Positions 1-11,273 of a stretch of 64,000 bases of DNA are shown here, piece after piece (position 1 is the stretch's first letter; each line of letters starts with the position of its first letter). The notes beneath the pieces were generated by a model. That model was given only the letters and a program-made list of their open reading frames with translations. It did no database searches and was not told the DNA's origin. This DNA comes from Notolepis coatsorum (lineage: Eukaryota; Chordata; Actinopteri; Aulopiformes; Paralepididae), in NCBI GenBank assembly GCA_963971535.1, contig OZ020589.1, forward strand, positions 91,895,188-91,959,187. The letters are read 5' to 3'. The position numbers and the translations under genes are program-made.

Positions 1-455
1 GCCTATGGCATAACCCTTAGTGTTCAACATCACCCACTACCCTACAGCCCCCTTATCTTTTATATATACATTATATTCAGTGTTCATTATTTTAATATTA
101 CTATTCATCATTATGTGCCGTGCCTCCCTGGGATAAATAGTGTGATATACGCCCAGGCTTTTGCCGTGAAGTGTGAGAAAGTGTGTGGTGATACTTTGGA
201 CAAGTAGTGTGATAGTGTCCAGACCTGTGTGCAGTGCAGCACCTTCTCTCACGTGTGTAGTGGTTTAGGGGCAGGGCAAGTAGGTGGGTGGGAATAACAG
301 CTGGGGGGGTTGACCTATAGTGCAGGGAGCGTCTCCTTTCTTAACTACCCTAGGCCTAAGGGCATGGTATTTTAGTTTAGTCTAGTAAATTGTTATTTAA
401 ATAAACTTATGAATTTGTGTGCTATATATTATATTTTGTAATAAAGTGTTACGTA

Positions 456-499
456 TTGTTTCTCGAACATTCTCTCCTTGTCTTGCTTGTGGTCCTGGG
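456..499 (+). repeat. Inverted repeat, left arm (partner at 1899-1942)
   Basis: This 44-base stretch, starting TTGTTTCTCGAACATT and ending GGTCCTGGG, recurs in reverse complement at 1899-1942 with one mismatch that I can see. An AATAAA sits just upstream (about 441). The word order resembles the tail of an LTR, but I cannot identify the family. The rest of 1-600 carries no open frame or repeat that I recognise. It may be part of the same unidentified element. Confidence 0.6.
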
Positions 500-604
500 G
501 GAATCTGGTATGGGATGATCAGCTGAGCTCTTTGGGAAAGTACACCCGTACGCTTGCACCTCCTAGCTGTAGACTGGGGTACTTCCCATTGGGGTCTGGT
601 GACA

Positions 605-1070
605 TTCTTTTTTTTTATCCACTTTTTCTCCCATTTTCTATTTTTCTCCCATCCCAATTTTTCGTATCATCCAATTCAACCCTCCCCTGTCTGTGAACGT
701 TGTTTCATGCCTCCCACAAGCCGGCTGCAATGTGGACTAAGTCATGCATAGCACGAGTCCCCTCCGATACTCGAGGTAACAGCAGTCGCATCTTTCCACC
801 TGCGCGGCTCAATCTTTCAGCGTCAGGGGTCTGGGCTTTGGAGGGGCCCCGCCCCCGTCGCTTCCTGATTCTACTGCGCAGGCGCACCAACCGACCTGTA
901 GGAGTCGCTGTCCACAACGCCCGATCCCCACCCATCAGTTTCCCTCCCCCTAATACTGCCAATGTGTATTAGTGCGGACGACCAGCTAAACTGAAAGCAA
1001 TGTGGAGCGCTGGGCTCGAAGAGTGCCAGCGACGACATATCTCGTTTTATCAGCCCCCCCGGTGAGTGCC
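605..1070 (-). mobile_element. tRNA-derived SINE, long form, degraded
   Basis: Read on the minus strand, this copy ends in an A-rich tail (the T-run near 609) preceded by the same tail block seen at 5645-5733 and 45270-45363 (GGGATGGGAGAAAAATAGAAAA). Its body, about 840-960, matches the middle of the full copy at 44906-45363, including GACAGCGACTCCTACAGG-like sequence. A weak B-box-like TTCGAGCCC lies near 1013. No clear target duplication was found. Substitutions and the worn head suggest that it is older than the 44.9 kb copy. Confidence 0.7.
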
Positions 1071-2655
1071 GCCAACGACAAATGTTGTTTATTTTTATTA
1101 GCGATCTGAATTCATATTTCATCAACTGAGTCTCCCGTTGGTCATCTATCCCTGTGTAACTGCAGGTCAGTCGATTAGACTGACCTGGGATCTGTAGATC
1201 TGTAGAGGTGGAGCCAACTGGCTCCATTGTGCTGGCGAGCCATCTGATCAAGAGGGATCTGATCGCGAGACGGAAAGCAGCGTGGAATATATATTTACAG
1301 CAGCCAATAATCAATCAATAAGCGTGATCGATATTTGGAATGGCGATCAGGAATTGGAATAATCTTTTTGGAGAACATCTGATCTAAGGTAAGGGAGTCT
1401 ATGTTACCAGTCTTGGGGTAATCGGAGCTGTATTCACTGAGATAACAGCGTGTCCCCTATGTGTGTATGTGTGTGTGGCTGTGTGATCTTGAGGAAAGGA
1501 GAGAATAGATTTCTCAGCTCGCGTCTATAGCGTGCATAAGTACACATAATACTATCGATAATCTAGCGTTTATTTGAAAACGATTCATTATTAGGCCGAC
1601 AAATGATAACGTGCAGTGTATTCGAGAATATTCCAATAAATGCCGTTTATGGGGGAATGTTAAAATGTTCCAAAAGATTTAGAGAGAACGATAGCTTTTC
1701 GAAATGCTATAAAAAAAAAAAAAAAATCCGTTTCGACAATGTTGACTGCAAACAAGTCATTGATAAGCGACGGGCAGATTAGACACATAGCCATAATTTA
1801 AAACATAGATTAGGCGTTTTTAACGCTAACATTGAAGTGGGTGGTGGCATTCAACGGGGTAAATCAACGTTAATCAAAGGCACTGAAAGTGTTAAAGACC
1901 CAGGACCACAAGCAAGACGAGGAGAGAATGTTCGAGAAACAAGTGCTTTGATTAATTTCCTCACTTGCGTTATTTGTTCTTAGGCAGCATTCTAGATAGC
2001 AGTAACTGCACACGGCATGGCCCACAATGGCGGGGCAACAGGGTCTCAGTGGTCTGGTCTTGTATGCAGTGGGCTTGGCAGAATGTATTGTTGAAAGTGA
2101 AAGACGAGGAGGAGACTATAGTTTGCAACTAACTGCTACGTTAATGTTAGCATTAGCAACTAGCTAGCTGTCAAATCATCTCTAATTTATTCTCGCATCC
2201 CTTTACTTCTCACGCTGGACACTAATGCAGGAAACAATCCCACCATTGCCACCAATGTAACCGAGGAATAGTCCGCCTATACTTTCAAACTATACTGTAG
2301 TAAAATCAAATCACGGGAGAATTGATGTGTGTGTGTGTGTGATATAGAGGGGGGGTGAGAGAGATGAGGAAGGGGCAAGAGAGAAAGAGAGCTGGGAGAG
2401 TTCTCAGCCCTTGTGTGGGTTAATGTAACAAGTTCCTAACGTTTTCTTTCCCCTATTATTTCATGCACTTTATTCATTGTTTTAAATTATTATTTTCTTT
2501 TAAGTTATTTTGTGCATCACTCTGTTTTGAATTTGATGCAAATTTGCAATACATGAGGGTCATCCTTTTGTGTTAAATGGCTGCATAAAGCAAGCATTTG
2601 TTGACTCATGTTGATAAGAATATTAAAACTGAAAAATATCAGTTTATGGTAAAAA
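1071..2655. other. Gene-free stretch, nothing recognised
   Basis: This stretch holds no supportable coding region. It contains the right arm of the 44-base inverted repeat (1899-1942), a short GT run near 2326-2341 and AT-rich sequence. Open frames here are short and lack family signatures. Confidence 0.6.
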
Positions 2656-2750
2656 AAAGAAAATGCGATTAAATTGTGATTAATCGCGAGTTAACTATGG
2701 ACAATCATGCGATTAATCCAGTTAAATATTTTAATCGATTGACAGCACTA
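2656..2750 (+). mobile_element. hAT MITE right-end remnant
   Basis: The sequence is rich in alternating GATTAATCGCG-type words and ends TTTTAATCGATTGACAGCACTA, split here as TTTTAATCGATT and GACAGCACTA. This is the end of a very common fish hAT family whose termini read TAGTGCTGTCAA. No matching left end is present upstream, so the copy is truncated. Confidence 0.5.
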
Positions 2751-3024
2751 ATAATAACATAGAACACATTAAATAGCTTACATAAGTCTAACCAGCTAGC
2801 ACTAACATTAGCTTGTTTTTGTTTAGAAAAAGCTCACGGCAATTTATGAGGCTGTAACTGAGTGGCGAGACTGAACAAAAAAGTCTAAATCGAGACTAAA
2901 CGAATAAAGGTGACTAAATATGATAAACTAAAAAGAGCATTTGACACATGACTAAGACTAAAACAACATTTTTAAATAGCTGACGAAATTAACACTGGTC
3001 TGAATAGACGATGACACACCAGGG

Positions 3025-4598
3025 CAGTGGGGGCTGGTGAATTCTTCTCCAGGGGGGGCGCTATACCAAAAATGTTGCAAACATGTACCGAGGACGTATC
3101 ACAATGTCACACACAAACACGCGTGTGCACGCATTGGCGAAACCACACACTGAGTATAGCCTACTATCACCATTGCCATCAATCAATATATGATCACAGT
3201 CCATGTAGCCAGGTTTCCAATAGCGCCTACACAAACACGCACACCCCGATCTCGCTCTCTCTCGTATTCAGAATCCGTCCAATAATAATCACAGATGTAT
3301 ATCTTGTCATTTGAAACAAGTTACCAGCTATCGTTACAAGACCTAGTATACAGTATATACCAGTGCGTTTTGTCTAGCGCCCTGGATGCCCGACGTCAAT
3401 CACAAACGAGGGGGAGGAGATTAGAATAGCATGCAAAAAACAATGATTTATACTATATTTATTGCTATATTAACGTTATTGTGCATTCTAACACTATGAT
3501 CGCCGGGAACGAGTTTTCACGTCATTCCGAGCCATGCTCATTCTGCCGAAGACACCGTAACTCGTCTTTGATGTCAATATTTAAAAAATCTGTCATCGAA
3601 ATCATATTTCCTTTCCGGAGCCCTGAGACACAGTGCAAAGCTCCACTCAACTCTCTAGCGGTTCAAGAGCGCCATCTGGTGGCCGATCGGCAGATCGCCA
3701 GCCGGAAATTAACCTTTGAACCGGTAGTGCTCATCCATATGTGGTCCGGCCACTCGCTATCGTTAGAGAGACTCCGTATATTGACAGTGAACATCGATCG
3801 GTGCAAATAACTCTAAAAAACAACATGATTTGGACGTATATACTATTATACAACCTGGAAATGGATCGGGCATTTCTCCATCCCATAATAGAAAGAATTC
3901 TGTTCCACGCTCATCTGCCAGCGGCGCGAGGAAGCCACGGTGAGTTTCAACGTTATTTTCTAACGTCTTCTATACTAACTGATCTGATGAACATATGACC
4001 CACTCTGGATGAATCATCTAACGCTGCCCACGGAATTATAAACGATCCTCCGCCCATCCGGTCATCATCAGATGATACGTAGAAACTTCTAGAAGTACCT
4101 CCAGTTGAAATTTATTATCTGGCACAGATCGCTATCAAACTGTATTTCATCATGCATATAATGCATTTGGAGCTATAAATCAAGTTCTGGAGAAAGCTGC
4201 AGAAAACGATAAAAACATACTTATACTTTAGACCATATTTTAGTATGAATATGTGAATGAAAAAGTTTAACGTTGCTACACCCTGAACAATACATATAGG
4301 ACATTGAATGGGCCATAATAATGGCAATTTAGCAATAGAATTTAAAAAGTTATAGCCCTGCAAAGAAGGGGAACTTCTCCATAGACAAATAGAGCTGGCG
4401 AGGGATGGTAAATTATGAATTTAACCCATGGCGATTAAAGTGCTATTAGTAATTATTATTCATTTTAAACATGTTTAGTTTATTTTTAGGGCTTCAAGCC
4501 TTCAAAATATCTAAAATAAAAAAACAAGTTCTTCTTCTCCTACTCTCTTATTGCTCTCAACCAGGGGGGGCGGCGCCCCTAGTGGCGAGTCGCCACTG
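3025..4598. mobile_element. Non-autonomous hAT transposon, 1.57 kb
   Basis: The element is bounded by an exact 8-bp target duplication, CACCAGGG, at 3017-3024 and 4599-4606. Its ends are imperfect inverted repeats starting CAGTGG (left CAGTGGGGGCT, right in reverse complement CAGTGGCGACT). Eight-base duplications and CAG-type ends are diagnostic of the hAT superfamily. Open frames inside (for example 3481-3810) show no transposase signature, so it would depend on an enzyme made elsewhere. Confidence 0.82.
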
Positions 4599-4606
4599 CA
4601 CCAGGG

Positions 4607-5090
4607 AAGACGGCCCGGGAGTGGCTCTATGGTCCCGGACTCGCCCGGCGACCCGTATTCCACCTCCACAGACTGCCCGCTTTGCTCGGTGCACTGAGTG
4701 TAGGCTTCAACCCAGGGCCGGGGGTCCCTCTCCCGCGAGAAGGACTCACCACAACCACGGGGCAGCTTGAGCCCTCCACCAACCGCTGCAAGCTCTCCTC
4801 GGGCTCCAGCGATCTTCCGGGGAAGGATCGCCGGTCCAGGAATACTCCATGACGAGCGGCGGACAACAAGCACTGAAAGTGCTGGGGGAGTCCTGAAAAG
4901 GACTTTTTGGGTGGTGGTATATCCATCTCTAGCTAACGGTAACAATAACACAAACTCTCAATGCTGCAGGTGCTTGTGAACAGCCTTTTCGCGTGAAAAA
5001 ACTAGGAACGGTGAGCATGGCCACTACACCGAGTTATATACTACCGGAAGTGGGTGTGGGTATGTAGATAGGGAGCATGAAAGTTTTTTT
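4607..5090. other. GC-rich unassigned stretch
   Basis: This CpG-rich block carries overlapping open frames on both strands (for example 4511-4951 minus), but none has a domain that I recognise. Frames on all strands are expected by chance in DNA of this composition. It forms the right flank of the hAT element. It could be part of an older element, but nothing here settles which one. Confidence 0.4.
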
Positions 5091-5214
5091 TCAATGTGCG
5101 CCATAGGCGTGAGCCTAATTCTATCTTTCATGGAATACTCTTCAGCTGCAGGCTGTCTCTCGCTGACTCGGTATTTGTATTCTAGATATTTTCATAGCGA
5201 GCTCCAAGAATGTT

Positions 5215-5472
5215 TGAATGTACCCCTCCAATGTACAGGTTCTTCCCCTTCGGATGTATATTTTTTTCATGGTCTCTTTTTCTTACACAGTACCGTATTT
5301 GTATGGCTTGTATGTCATAAATGTCTTGATGAATTGAAAATGGAGGACCCTTATGTAAACAAGACTAAAGTCCTTTTCTGGTCTTCATCCTCTTAGCAGT
5401 TGTTAGTATTGAGCTGTACTGTATTGTACCCATTCTGCAATCTGTTAATACAGTTTTCAATCAATCAAAACA
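5215..5472 (+). mobile_element. LINE family A, 3'-end fragment
   Basis: This piece contains only the 3' untranslated tail of the LINE whose coding copies lie at 27684, 30970 and 53440. It carries CCTCCAATGTACAGG near 5226, then TTGAAAATGGAGGACCC, CATTCTGCAATCTG and an AATCAATC-type terminal repeat. A 5'-truncated copy consisting only of tail is the usual product of target-primed reverse transcription. It is more diverged than the other copies. Confidence 0.75.
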
Positions 5473-5579
5473 ACAGAATCAGATAATATAATAAAATGTT
5501 ATATATCATTTTATATTGAGTAACATTATAATTTACTTAATTTTGAGGTGATATAAATGGTATAAAAAGGTGATAGTGT

Positions 5580-5733
5580 AAGGCGTGGCTGGGTGGCGCA
5601 GCGGACATTGCACTTGTCACCAACACAAGATACATGCAAGCAACGTTCAAGACAGGGGAGGGGATAATTGGCACGGCTAAAATTGGGATGGGAGAAAAAT
5701 AGAAAAGAGGAGAAAAAGTGGATAAAAAAAAAA
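5580..5733 (+). mobile_element. tRNA-derived SINE, short form
   Basis: The head reads GGCTGGGTGGCGCAGCGG, an A-box-like sequence shared with the copy at 22013-22216. It is joined directly to the conserved tail block (CAAGACAGGGGAGGGG, then GGGATGGGAGAAAAATAG) and an A-rich end. The approximately 300-base body of the long form is missing. The flanks share AAAAGGTGA-like sequence, but the duplication is not clean. Confidence 0.72.
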
Positions 5734-6127
5734 GGTGAGTGAGTTTGAAATGTTCCTCCATTTCCTCCCTTTGCACCTAATCTACACATCGCGAAGAATT
5801 CACAAAAATATATAAAATAATAATTTACTTATTTAAATCCATTGTTCCCAAGACATTATGACGACTTGCACCTTTGCAAACGGTGTTCATTTCTTAACCC
5901 TGATTGTTGGTGAAGAATACTCATGCCAGTCGGCACACACTGAAATAATTGTATTCAATGTCACTGACCAGGGCAGGACATGTCCCCCCATCTGCAGCAT
6001 ATAAGCCTTTGCAACAGTTTATTTTCCCGCTGGAAGAGCCACTGGGTAGGCTTAAATGCCCTGATCGAGGAGCCAATCCGGTGCTTCTGTCACAGGTCGA
6101 TGAAATCAACCTGGACTTGGTTCTTTA

Positions 6128-6285
6128 GACTCCCAACACAGTAACACAACAGGACAATAGATTAAGGTGTAACACAGTAACACATCAGGACAATAGATGA
6201 AGGTGTAACACAGACAGTAGTATAACACAGCAGATGATGGGGTAACACAGTAGGACAACAGATGGAGATGTAACAAAGGTTATCC
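6128..6285. repeat. Minisatellite, left block
   Basis: Direct repeats of about 30-40 bp are built from ACAGTAACACA, GGACAATAGATGAAGGTG and variants. The same unit continues at 8098-8490 on the far side of the DIRS-like fossil, which suggests that the two blocks were once one array. Confidence 0.8.
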
Positions 6286-6314
6286 TATAACCCTAGTTAC
6301 ATGAGTTCTTGCAA

Positions 6315-8084
6315 GCGTTCTGCTCTATGGGATATTACCTCATTACTTTGAAAGATTCCCGGGAGGCGCTGTAGGCTGCGCTGGCTGCAGCTCTGTGGCG
6401 CCGTGCATTGGTGGCCGCCGACGTCGGGGGGGGGGGTCGAAGGGAGTGTTGGCAGGGGACCGACCGCTGCTCCTCCATCTCCCTGCAGGTGACCATCACC
6501 TCTTCGATGGCGGAGCCGAAGAGACCATCCTCGGAGAGGGGGGCCAGGAGGAGGGGCAGTCTCCTCCGCTCGTCCAGCGACGCCTGCTCCAGCCACAGGT
6601 GCTGTTTGGTCAGGGTGGCCAGAGCGCACATCTTCCCCGCAGCTATGGCCTGGAGCTGGGTCAGGTGCAGGATTGCACCCAACGCCTGCGCATGGAAATA
6701 GCGCTGCTCCGGGCCCATGTCCTCCCCGCTCGCCATCGGCCCCGACTGGAAGCGCGCCAGCTGTGCGATGTTGGTCATCGCTGCTAGGTTCTGGGTCGAG
6801 GCGATGTAGGGCTGGTCGGACCAGTAGGCCAGCTGCCGGGCCGTCCTCCCCTTCGGTAGAGGCTTCTTCCGGGGCTCCCACACCATCTCAGGGCAAAGGA
6901 CGGATGCCAGCGGTTTATCCAGCCGTGGCATGCCGTCCTTCAAACCCTGGACCAGACCCTCTTACCTGTGTAAACGGCAGGTAGGAGAGGGTCAGGCCTA
7001 TGATGCGGGTCACCACCTGTCCCCGAGCTACGTACATGGCTGGGAAGGCCGGGCACACTACGCTTGGCTCACCCAGCGGGTGGTGCTGGAAGACATGGCC
7101 CACCATGGCATCGGGGACAGGCGTCGGCAACGGGGGTAGTTGGCAACGGGATGCTGTTGGCGCGCGCCGCTGCCATGAGCTCGGGGAAGAAGAGAGCCAG
7201 CAGCTCTCCCTGCCGTCTTTCCAACGCCGCGCTCGCATCTCTTGCGGTCGGGGAGCTGAACTCACTTGGCAGGTGGGAGCTGAACCCTGACGCAGCTGAA
7301 GAGGCGTCCCGCCACGGAGCTGGGGACTCAAACCCCGACTCCGTGAGCGAGGTTTCGTGGCGTGGAACCAGGCCCGGGGTCCCGATTCCGCTGGGGCGTC
7401 GAAAAGAAATCCCCCCGCCCCCTCCATATAATCCTCAGTCTCCATCGGATGCAATGGAGAGGAAACGGGGGAACCGCCCTCCGGTGCCAGCTCCTCCGCA
7501 GAACCGAACGCCTCCGGTCCTGCGTACTGTACTCCGTCGCCAGACCACCCGCTCCATTCGCTCACCGCCGGATGGCGGGAGCGAGCAGAAGCGGAGAGCT
7601 TGCGCCGCAAGTCATCCTCCACCAAAGAGACCACACCCGGGCTAGCCGGGGGTCTCCCGATGTGGACGCCGGAGCCGGAGGGCCTCCTCATTGAAGAGGG
7701 GTGCTCAACGGACTCCGGGCGGTGCGCACCCAGCTCCGCATACCGCCGGGGCTCACCCTCTCGCCACGAACGTGGGAGTAGGGAACCCCTGCAGTGCACA
7801 GAGGCGGTTGCGATGGAGAACCGCTGGTGGAGCCCAGAAAAATGCTTCCCGGGACCCGATGGTGATGCCATTCTTCGTAAAAAGCAGCAACACAAAAACG
7901 AATCTATAAACACTCGCTTGCCGTGTGCCTGTAGCAAAACACTTCCTGAAGTGAAAGAAACGGGAAGGCGGAAGTATGGTCACACCCCTCGCTTATAGGC
8001 GGACAGGGTGTGGCCGGACAAGTGTAAAGTGCATGTAGCGGAATCTTTCAAAGTAACGAGGTAATATCCCATAGAGCAGAACGG
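6315..8084 (-). mobile_element. DIRS-like retroelement fossil (broken, non-autonomous)
   Basis: The element is bounded by inverted repeats of about 45 bp (6315-6359 and 8040-8084, both containing CTATGGGATATTACCTC). Inverted rather than direct ends are a hallmark of the DIRS order. The GC-rich interior encodes a minus-strand stretch of about 200 residues (6335-6943) containing AAGKMCALATLTKQHLWLEQ and LLAPLSEDGLFG, which resembles the capsid-like ORF1 of fish DIRS elements. I see no reverse transcriptase or tyrosine recombinase, so it is broken or a non-autonomous derivative. Its ends are about 95 percent alike, which points to a moderate age. It sits within a minisatellite. The ORF1 assignment rests on remembered family likeness. 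Confidence 0.62.
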
Positions 8085-8097
8085 GAGCAAGGAACGA

Positions 8098-8490
8098 AAT
8101 GTAACAGCAGACAACAGATGAAGGTATAACACCGCAGGATAACAGATGAAGGTGTAACACAGCAGATCAACAGATGAAGGTGTAACATAGTAACAGCAGG
8201 ACAACAGATGAAGGTGTAACACAGCAGACAACAGATGAAGGTGTAACAGTAACACAGCAGACAACAGATGAAGGTGTAACACAGTAACACTACAGGACAA
8301 CAGATGAAGGTGTAACACAGTAACACTACAGGACAACAGATGAAGGTGTAACACAGCAGGACAACAGATGAAGGTGTGACACAGTAACACTACAGGACAA
8401 CAGATGAAGGTGTAACACAGTAACACTACAGGACAACAGATGCATGTGTAACACAGCAGGACAACAGATGAAGGTATAACACACAGTAAT
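8098..8490. repeat. Minisatellite, right block
   Basis: About ten direct copies of a 30-40 bp unit contain GGACAACAGATGAAGGTGTA followed by a variable number of ACACAGTAAC words. Units differ mainly by gain or loss of the ACAGTAACACT part. The spacing is irregular, and every unit is near-identical throughout, so no spacer-like unique sequence is present. Confidence 0.88.
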
Positions 8491-8817
8491 CAAATTATGT
8501 TAAGTAAAACCTACAGTCCAATAAATGCCATTTATACAGGGGGGAACTACGTTAAAACTAACCATTCTCATACAAAAAAAGCTTTATTTTGCACATAACA
8601 GATGTCAACAAATATTTACAACACAAATCTGTTTTTGTGTGATAATTGTTAGTTTTAACGTAATATTGTGCAAAATCGTGCTTTTATTTTGAAGAAGTCG
8701 GGCCGGAAGACATCATCTTGTTTTCGCTGGATGAACACAACACACAGGCTACGAAACACAGTAGCTAATGGTTTAGCTTCGGAGCGAATCATAATTGTCT
8801 TATTTGATTCTTGGAAA

Positions 8818-8977
8818 ATGTCTAGAATACAAATACTGAGATTGGTAGTTAATGAGCGACTAACTGCAGCCGTTGAAGACATATTTGGGTTCTTTGAAAG
8901 AGTTGTTGTGGAATATGAAGGAGAGATTAATCGCCAGCGTAAACTGCTGAATCTGCTAATGCCTGAGATGAGAACAG
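8818..8977 (+). CDS. First coding exon of a fish C2H2 zinc-finger gene
   Basis: The exon encodes 53 residues beginning MSRIQILRLVVNERL, then AVEDIFGFFERVVVEYEGEI and NRQRKLL. This is the conserved N-terminal helical block that begins many teleost multi-finger proteins, usually seen as an LRALVEQRLTAAAEEIFGLF-type sequence. The exon ends ACAG with a GTTTGT donor and leaves one overhanging base. The zinc-finger exon at 22615 starts with two bases that complete a GAT codon, exactly as required. The start was chosen at 8818 because the family homology begins there. The upstream in-frame ATG at 8668 adds 50 residues without family likeness. Pairing with 22615 across 13.6 kb of transposons is inferred. 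The likely product is a nuclear DNA-binding protein. Confidence 0.72.
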
Positions 8978-9203
8978 GTTTGTAAACATTACATAGTCCT
9001 TTGAACGTGAAGTTATTCTCACACCATGTATCTTATTGACGGAGACCAGCCGACCATTTCACAATGTCGGAAGTAAACAACTTCCTAGGGCGCTGACTGG
9101 GAACCTAGAATTCCAAAATTATTTTCGACTAGGACGTGTGACTACATAGAATTCGGTGCAGCATTCGAATCCAGATGGAATACTTAGTTTTCGCTGCGAA
9201 TTT

Positions 9204-9246
9204 GGATCCGAAATGCAGCCAAAGCCTTTGGTTGCATTTCGGATCC
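9204..9246. repeat. 43-base near-perfect palindrome
   Basis: Two 21-base arms around a central C match with one mismatch. The left arm begins GGATCCGAAATGCA and the right arm ends TGCATTTCGGATCC. Shorter flanking complementary words, CCAGATGGA at 9171 and TCCATCTGG at 9255, could extend the hairpin. It lies in the inferred intron of the zinc-finger gene and is probably a relic of a palindromic element. Confidence 0.7.
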
Positions 9247-9555
9247 GGATCCAATCCATCTGGTTATCTACACGGGAGGAAGGACAAGCCAAACACCACC
9301 ATTGGAAATTGAACGGCCCATATTATGATATTTGCTATATTAAACTTTTTTCATATGGCTCTTCCTCAAATAGAGCTAGCGTTACGTAATCTGACACTTG
9401 CACTGCATTTGCAGGTGATTTGTTATGCCAAAATAAGTGGTAACTTAAATGATCGAAACACATAGGAAAACGTCATGGTGCATTCGGTCGGTCTTCTTCA
9501 AGTCGGAAATGTATCACGTGACCAAAGGGTTTATACGAGGTGATGGCGTTCGGGC

Positions 9556-11273
9556 GAATGAATGAATGAAAACTTTATTTAACAGATTGCAGAATGGGTA
9601 CAATACAGTACGGCTAAATAATTGTTAAGGGGATGCAGACCTGAGAAAGACGTTTGTCTTGTTTCCATCAGGGTCCCCCATTTTCAATTCATATAGACAT
9701 TTATAACATACACAACATACATGACATTTATGGCATAGGGACATATAGGTATTTAGTACTGATACATTTGTGACATAAGCGGTATTCAAATATACAGTAC
9801 TGTTACCCCTAGATCCTGACAGAGTATATACATATGATGGGGAGGGGACTGTACATTAGGAGGGGGTGGGTGGGTGGGAGGGAAATATACATACGGCGGG
9901 GAGGGAATACATGCGGTGGGGAGGAGACTGTCTATTAGGAGGTGGTGGGGGTTTTGGGCATTTACGGTGGCCAGTTTCGAATTGCAGCCTCCCGTAGGTG
10001 CTCTTTAAGAGCGGTTTTGAATGTGGGCAGGGATTCACATTCCTTTACAGCTTTGGGTAGGGCGTTCCACATTGTTGTGGCATAATTGCGAAACGTGTTT
10101 AGTCCCTTGTTTGAGCCGAATCTGGGTTTAACATGATTTGTTGAGCTTCCTCTGGTGTAGTGGTTGTGGTATTCACTGACCTTTGGGAAGTATTTTGACA
10201 TGTACATGGGCACCCCGGTCGTATAGTGTATCTTGTAGACCAGGCCCATTGCAAGTTGCTGTACTCTGTCGTCTACTCTAAGCCATCCTAGGTTGTCAAA
10301 GTGGGCAGGGGTGAGGTGGGTTCTGGGGTTCAGGTCAAGTAGTAGTCTGACCAGTCTGTTTTGTGATGTTTGTAATTTTGTTTTAAGCGCCTTTGAGGTG
10401 CTTTGGTACCATGAGGTGCACGCATAGTCATAGTCAGTGGTGCAGTGGCAAATTGACAGTAGGTCAAACGCTCCACGCGCGTGTGCGCGCGCATGCACAG
10501 TTTTTTTTGGCTGCTCTCGTCCTGCAGCTGGATACTATTGCCTCACAGCGCGGCCGTCAGCGCGCGGCCCAGAGAGCGCCGCTGGCTCTGCGGCTCTGCA
10601 GCTGCATGCTTCTCCGGGAGTCCGGTTGGATAATGCCATGTAAAAAGCGATTGCGCGTACTTCAGCCTCAGTGACCGAGGTATAACGCCGTTATACCGAG
10701 TTATACCAGCACTGCACCACTGGTCATAGTACCCTTGAATGAGTGCTCCTGCCAGAGTCTTCAGGGTATTCTTGTTTACCAGAGAGGAGATCCGGTACAA
10801 GAATCTAGTTCGTTGGTTGACTTTTTTTATTACATTGGATGCCATTTTGTCACAGGAAAGATTTGCCTCTAGGATGGAACCCAGGTAGGTAATTTCGTCT
10901 TTCCTTGTGACAATATTGTCACCCACTGTGACTGAGAAGCCGTCGGTCTTGCTGAGTTTGTTATTTGAACCGAAGAGAATGGACTCTGTTTTGCCCATGT
11001 GTAATGATAGTTTGTTATCAGCGAGCCATATGCAGATTTTGCCTAGTTCCGTGCTGAGGGTTTTTTCAACCTGCAACTTGTTCTTGTTAGAGACCAGCAG
11101 GGCTGAGTCGTCCGCAAACAGGAACAAGTTGCAGTCACAGGCTGACGACATGTCATTTGCATAAATTAGGAAGAGTAGCGGCCCTAGTATGCTTCCTTGT
11201 GGAACACCACAGCTCACTGTGAGGGGGGGGGATAGGGTACCGTTTACCTCTACCATCTCTCCCCTCCAGGTAG
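9556..11273 (-). mobile_element. LINE family A, 5'-truncated copy on the minus strand
   Basis: The 3' end is at the left, with GAATGAATGAATGAA (ATTC repeats on the coding strand). Coding sequence covers the reverse-transcriptase palm and the C-terminal region: GVPQGSILGPLLF, FADDSALLVS and the thumb-side KSTS/YYDYACTSWYQ region, then FRNYATTMWNALPKAV. The frame is interrupted at 10435-10722 by a hAT MITE. The family belongs to the jockey superclade (CR1/L2/Rex1-like); I cannot name the clade with confidence. Copies at 27684, 30970 and 53440 are close relatives. Confidence 0.85.
10435..10722. mobile_element. hAT MITE, 288 bp, inserted in the LINE
   Basis: The element has perfect 13-bp inverted ends, CAGTGGTGCAGTG, and an exact 8-bp target duplication, GTCATAGT, at 10427-10434 and 10723-10730. 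The pre-insertion sequence is confirmed by other LINE copies, which read continuously through this site (GGTACTACGACTATGC on their strand). The interior is CpG-rich and has no transposase. Confidence 0.93.

Noticed and set aside
4511-4951. GC-rich frames on both strands
   Set aside because: Overlapping frames on opposite strands in CpG-rich DNA, without any recognisable domain.
8098-8490. CRISPR-like direct repeats
   Set aside because: Units are near-identical throughout with no unique spacers, the spacing is irregular, and the context is a fish genome. It is a minisatellite.
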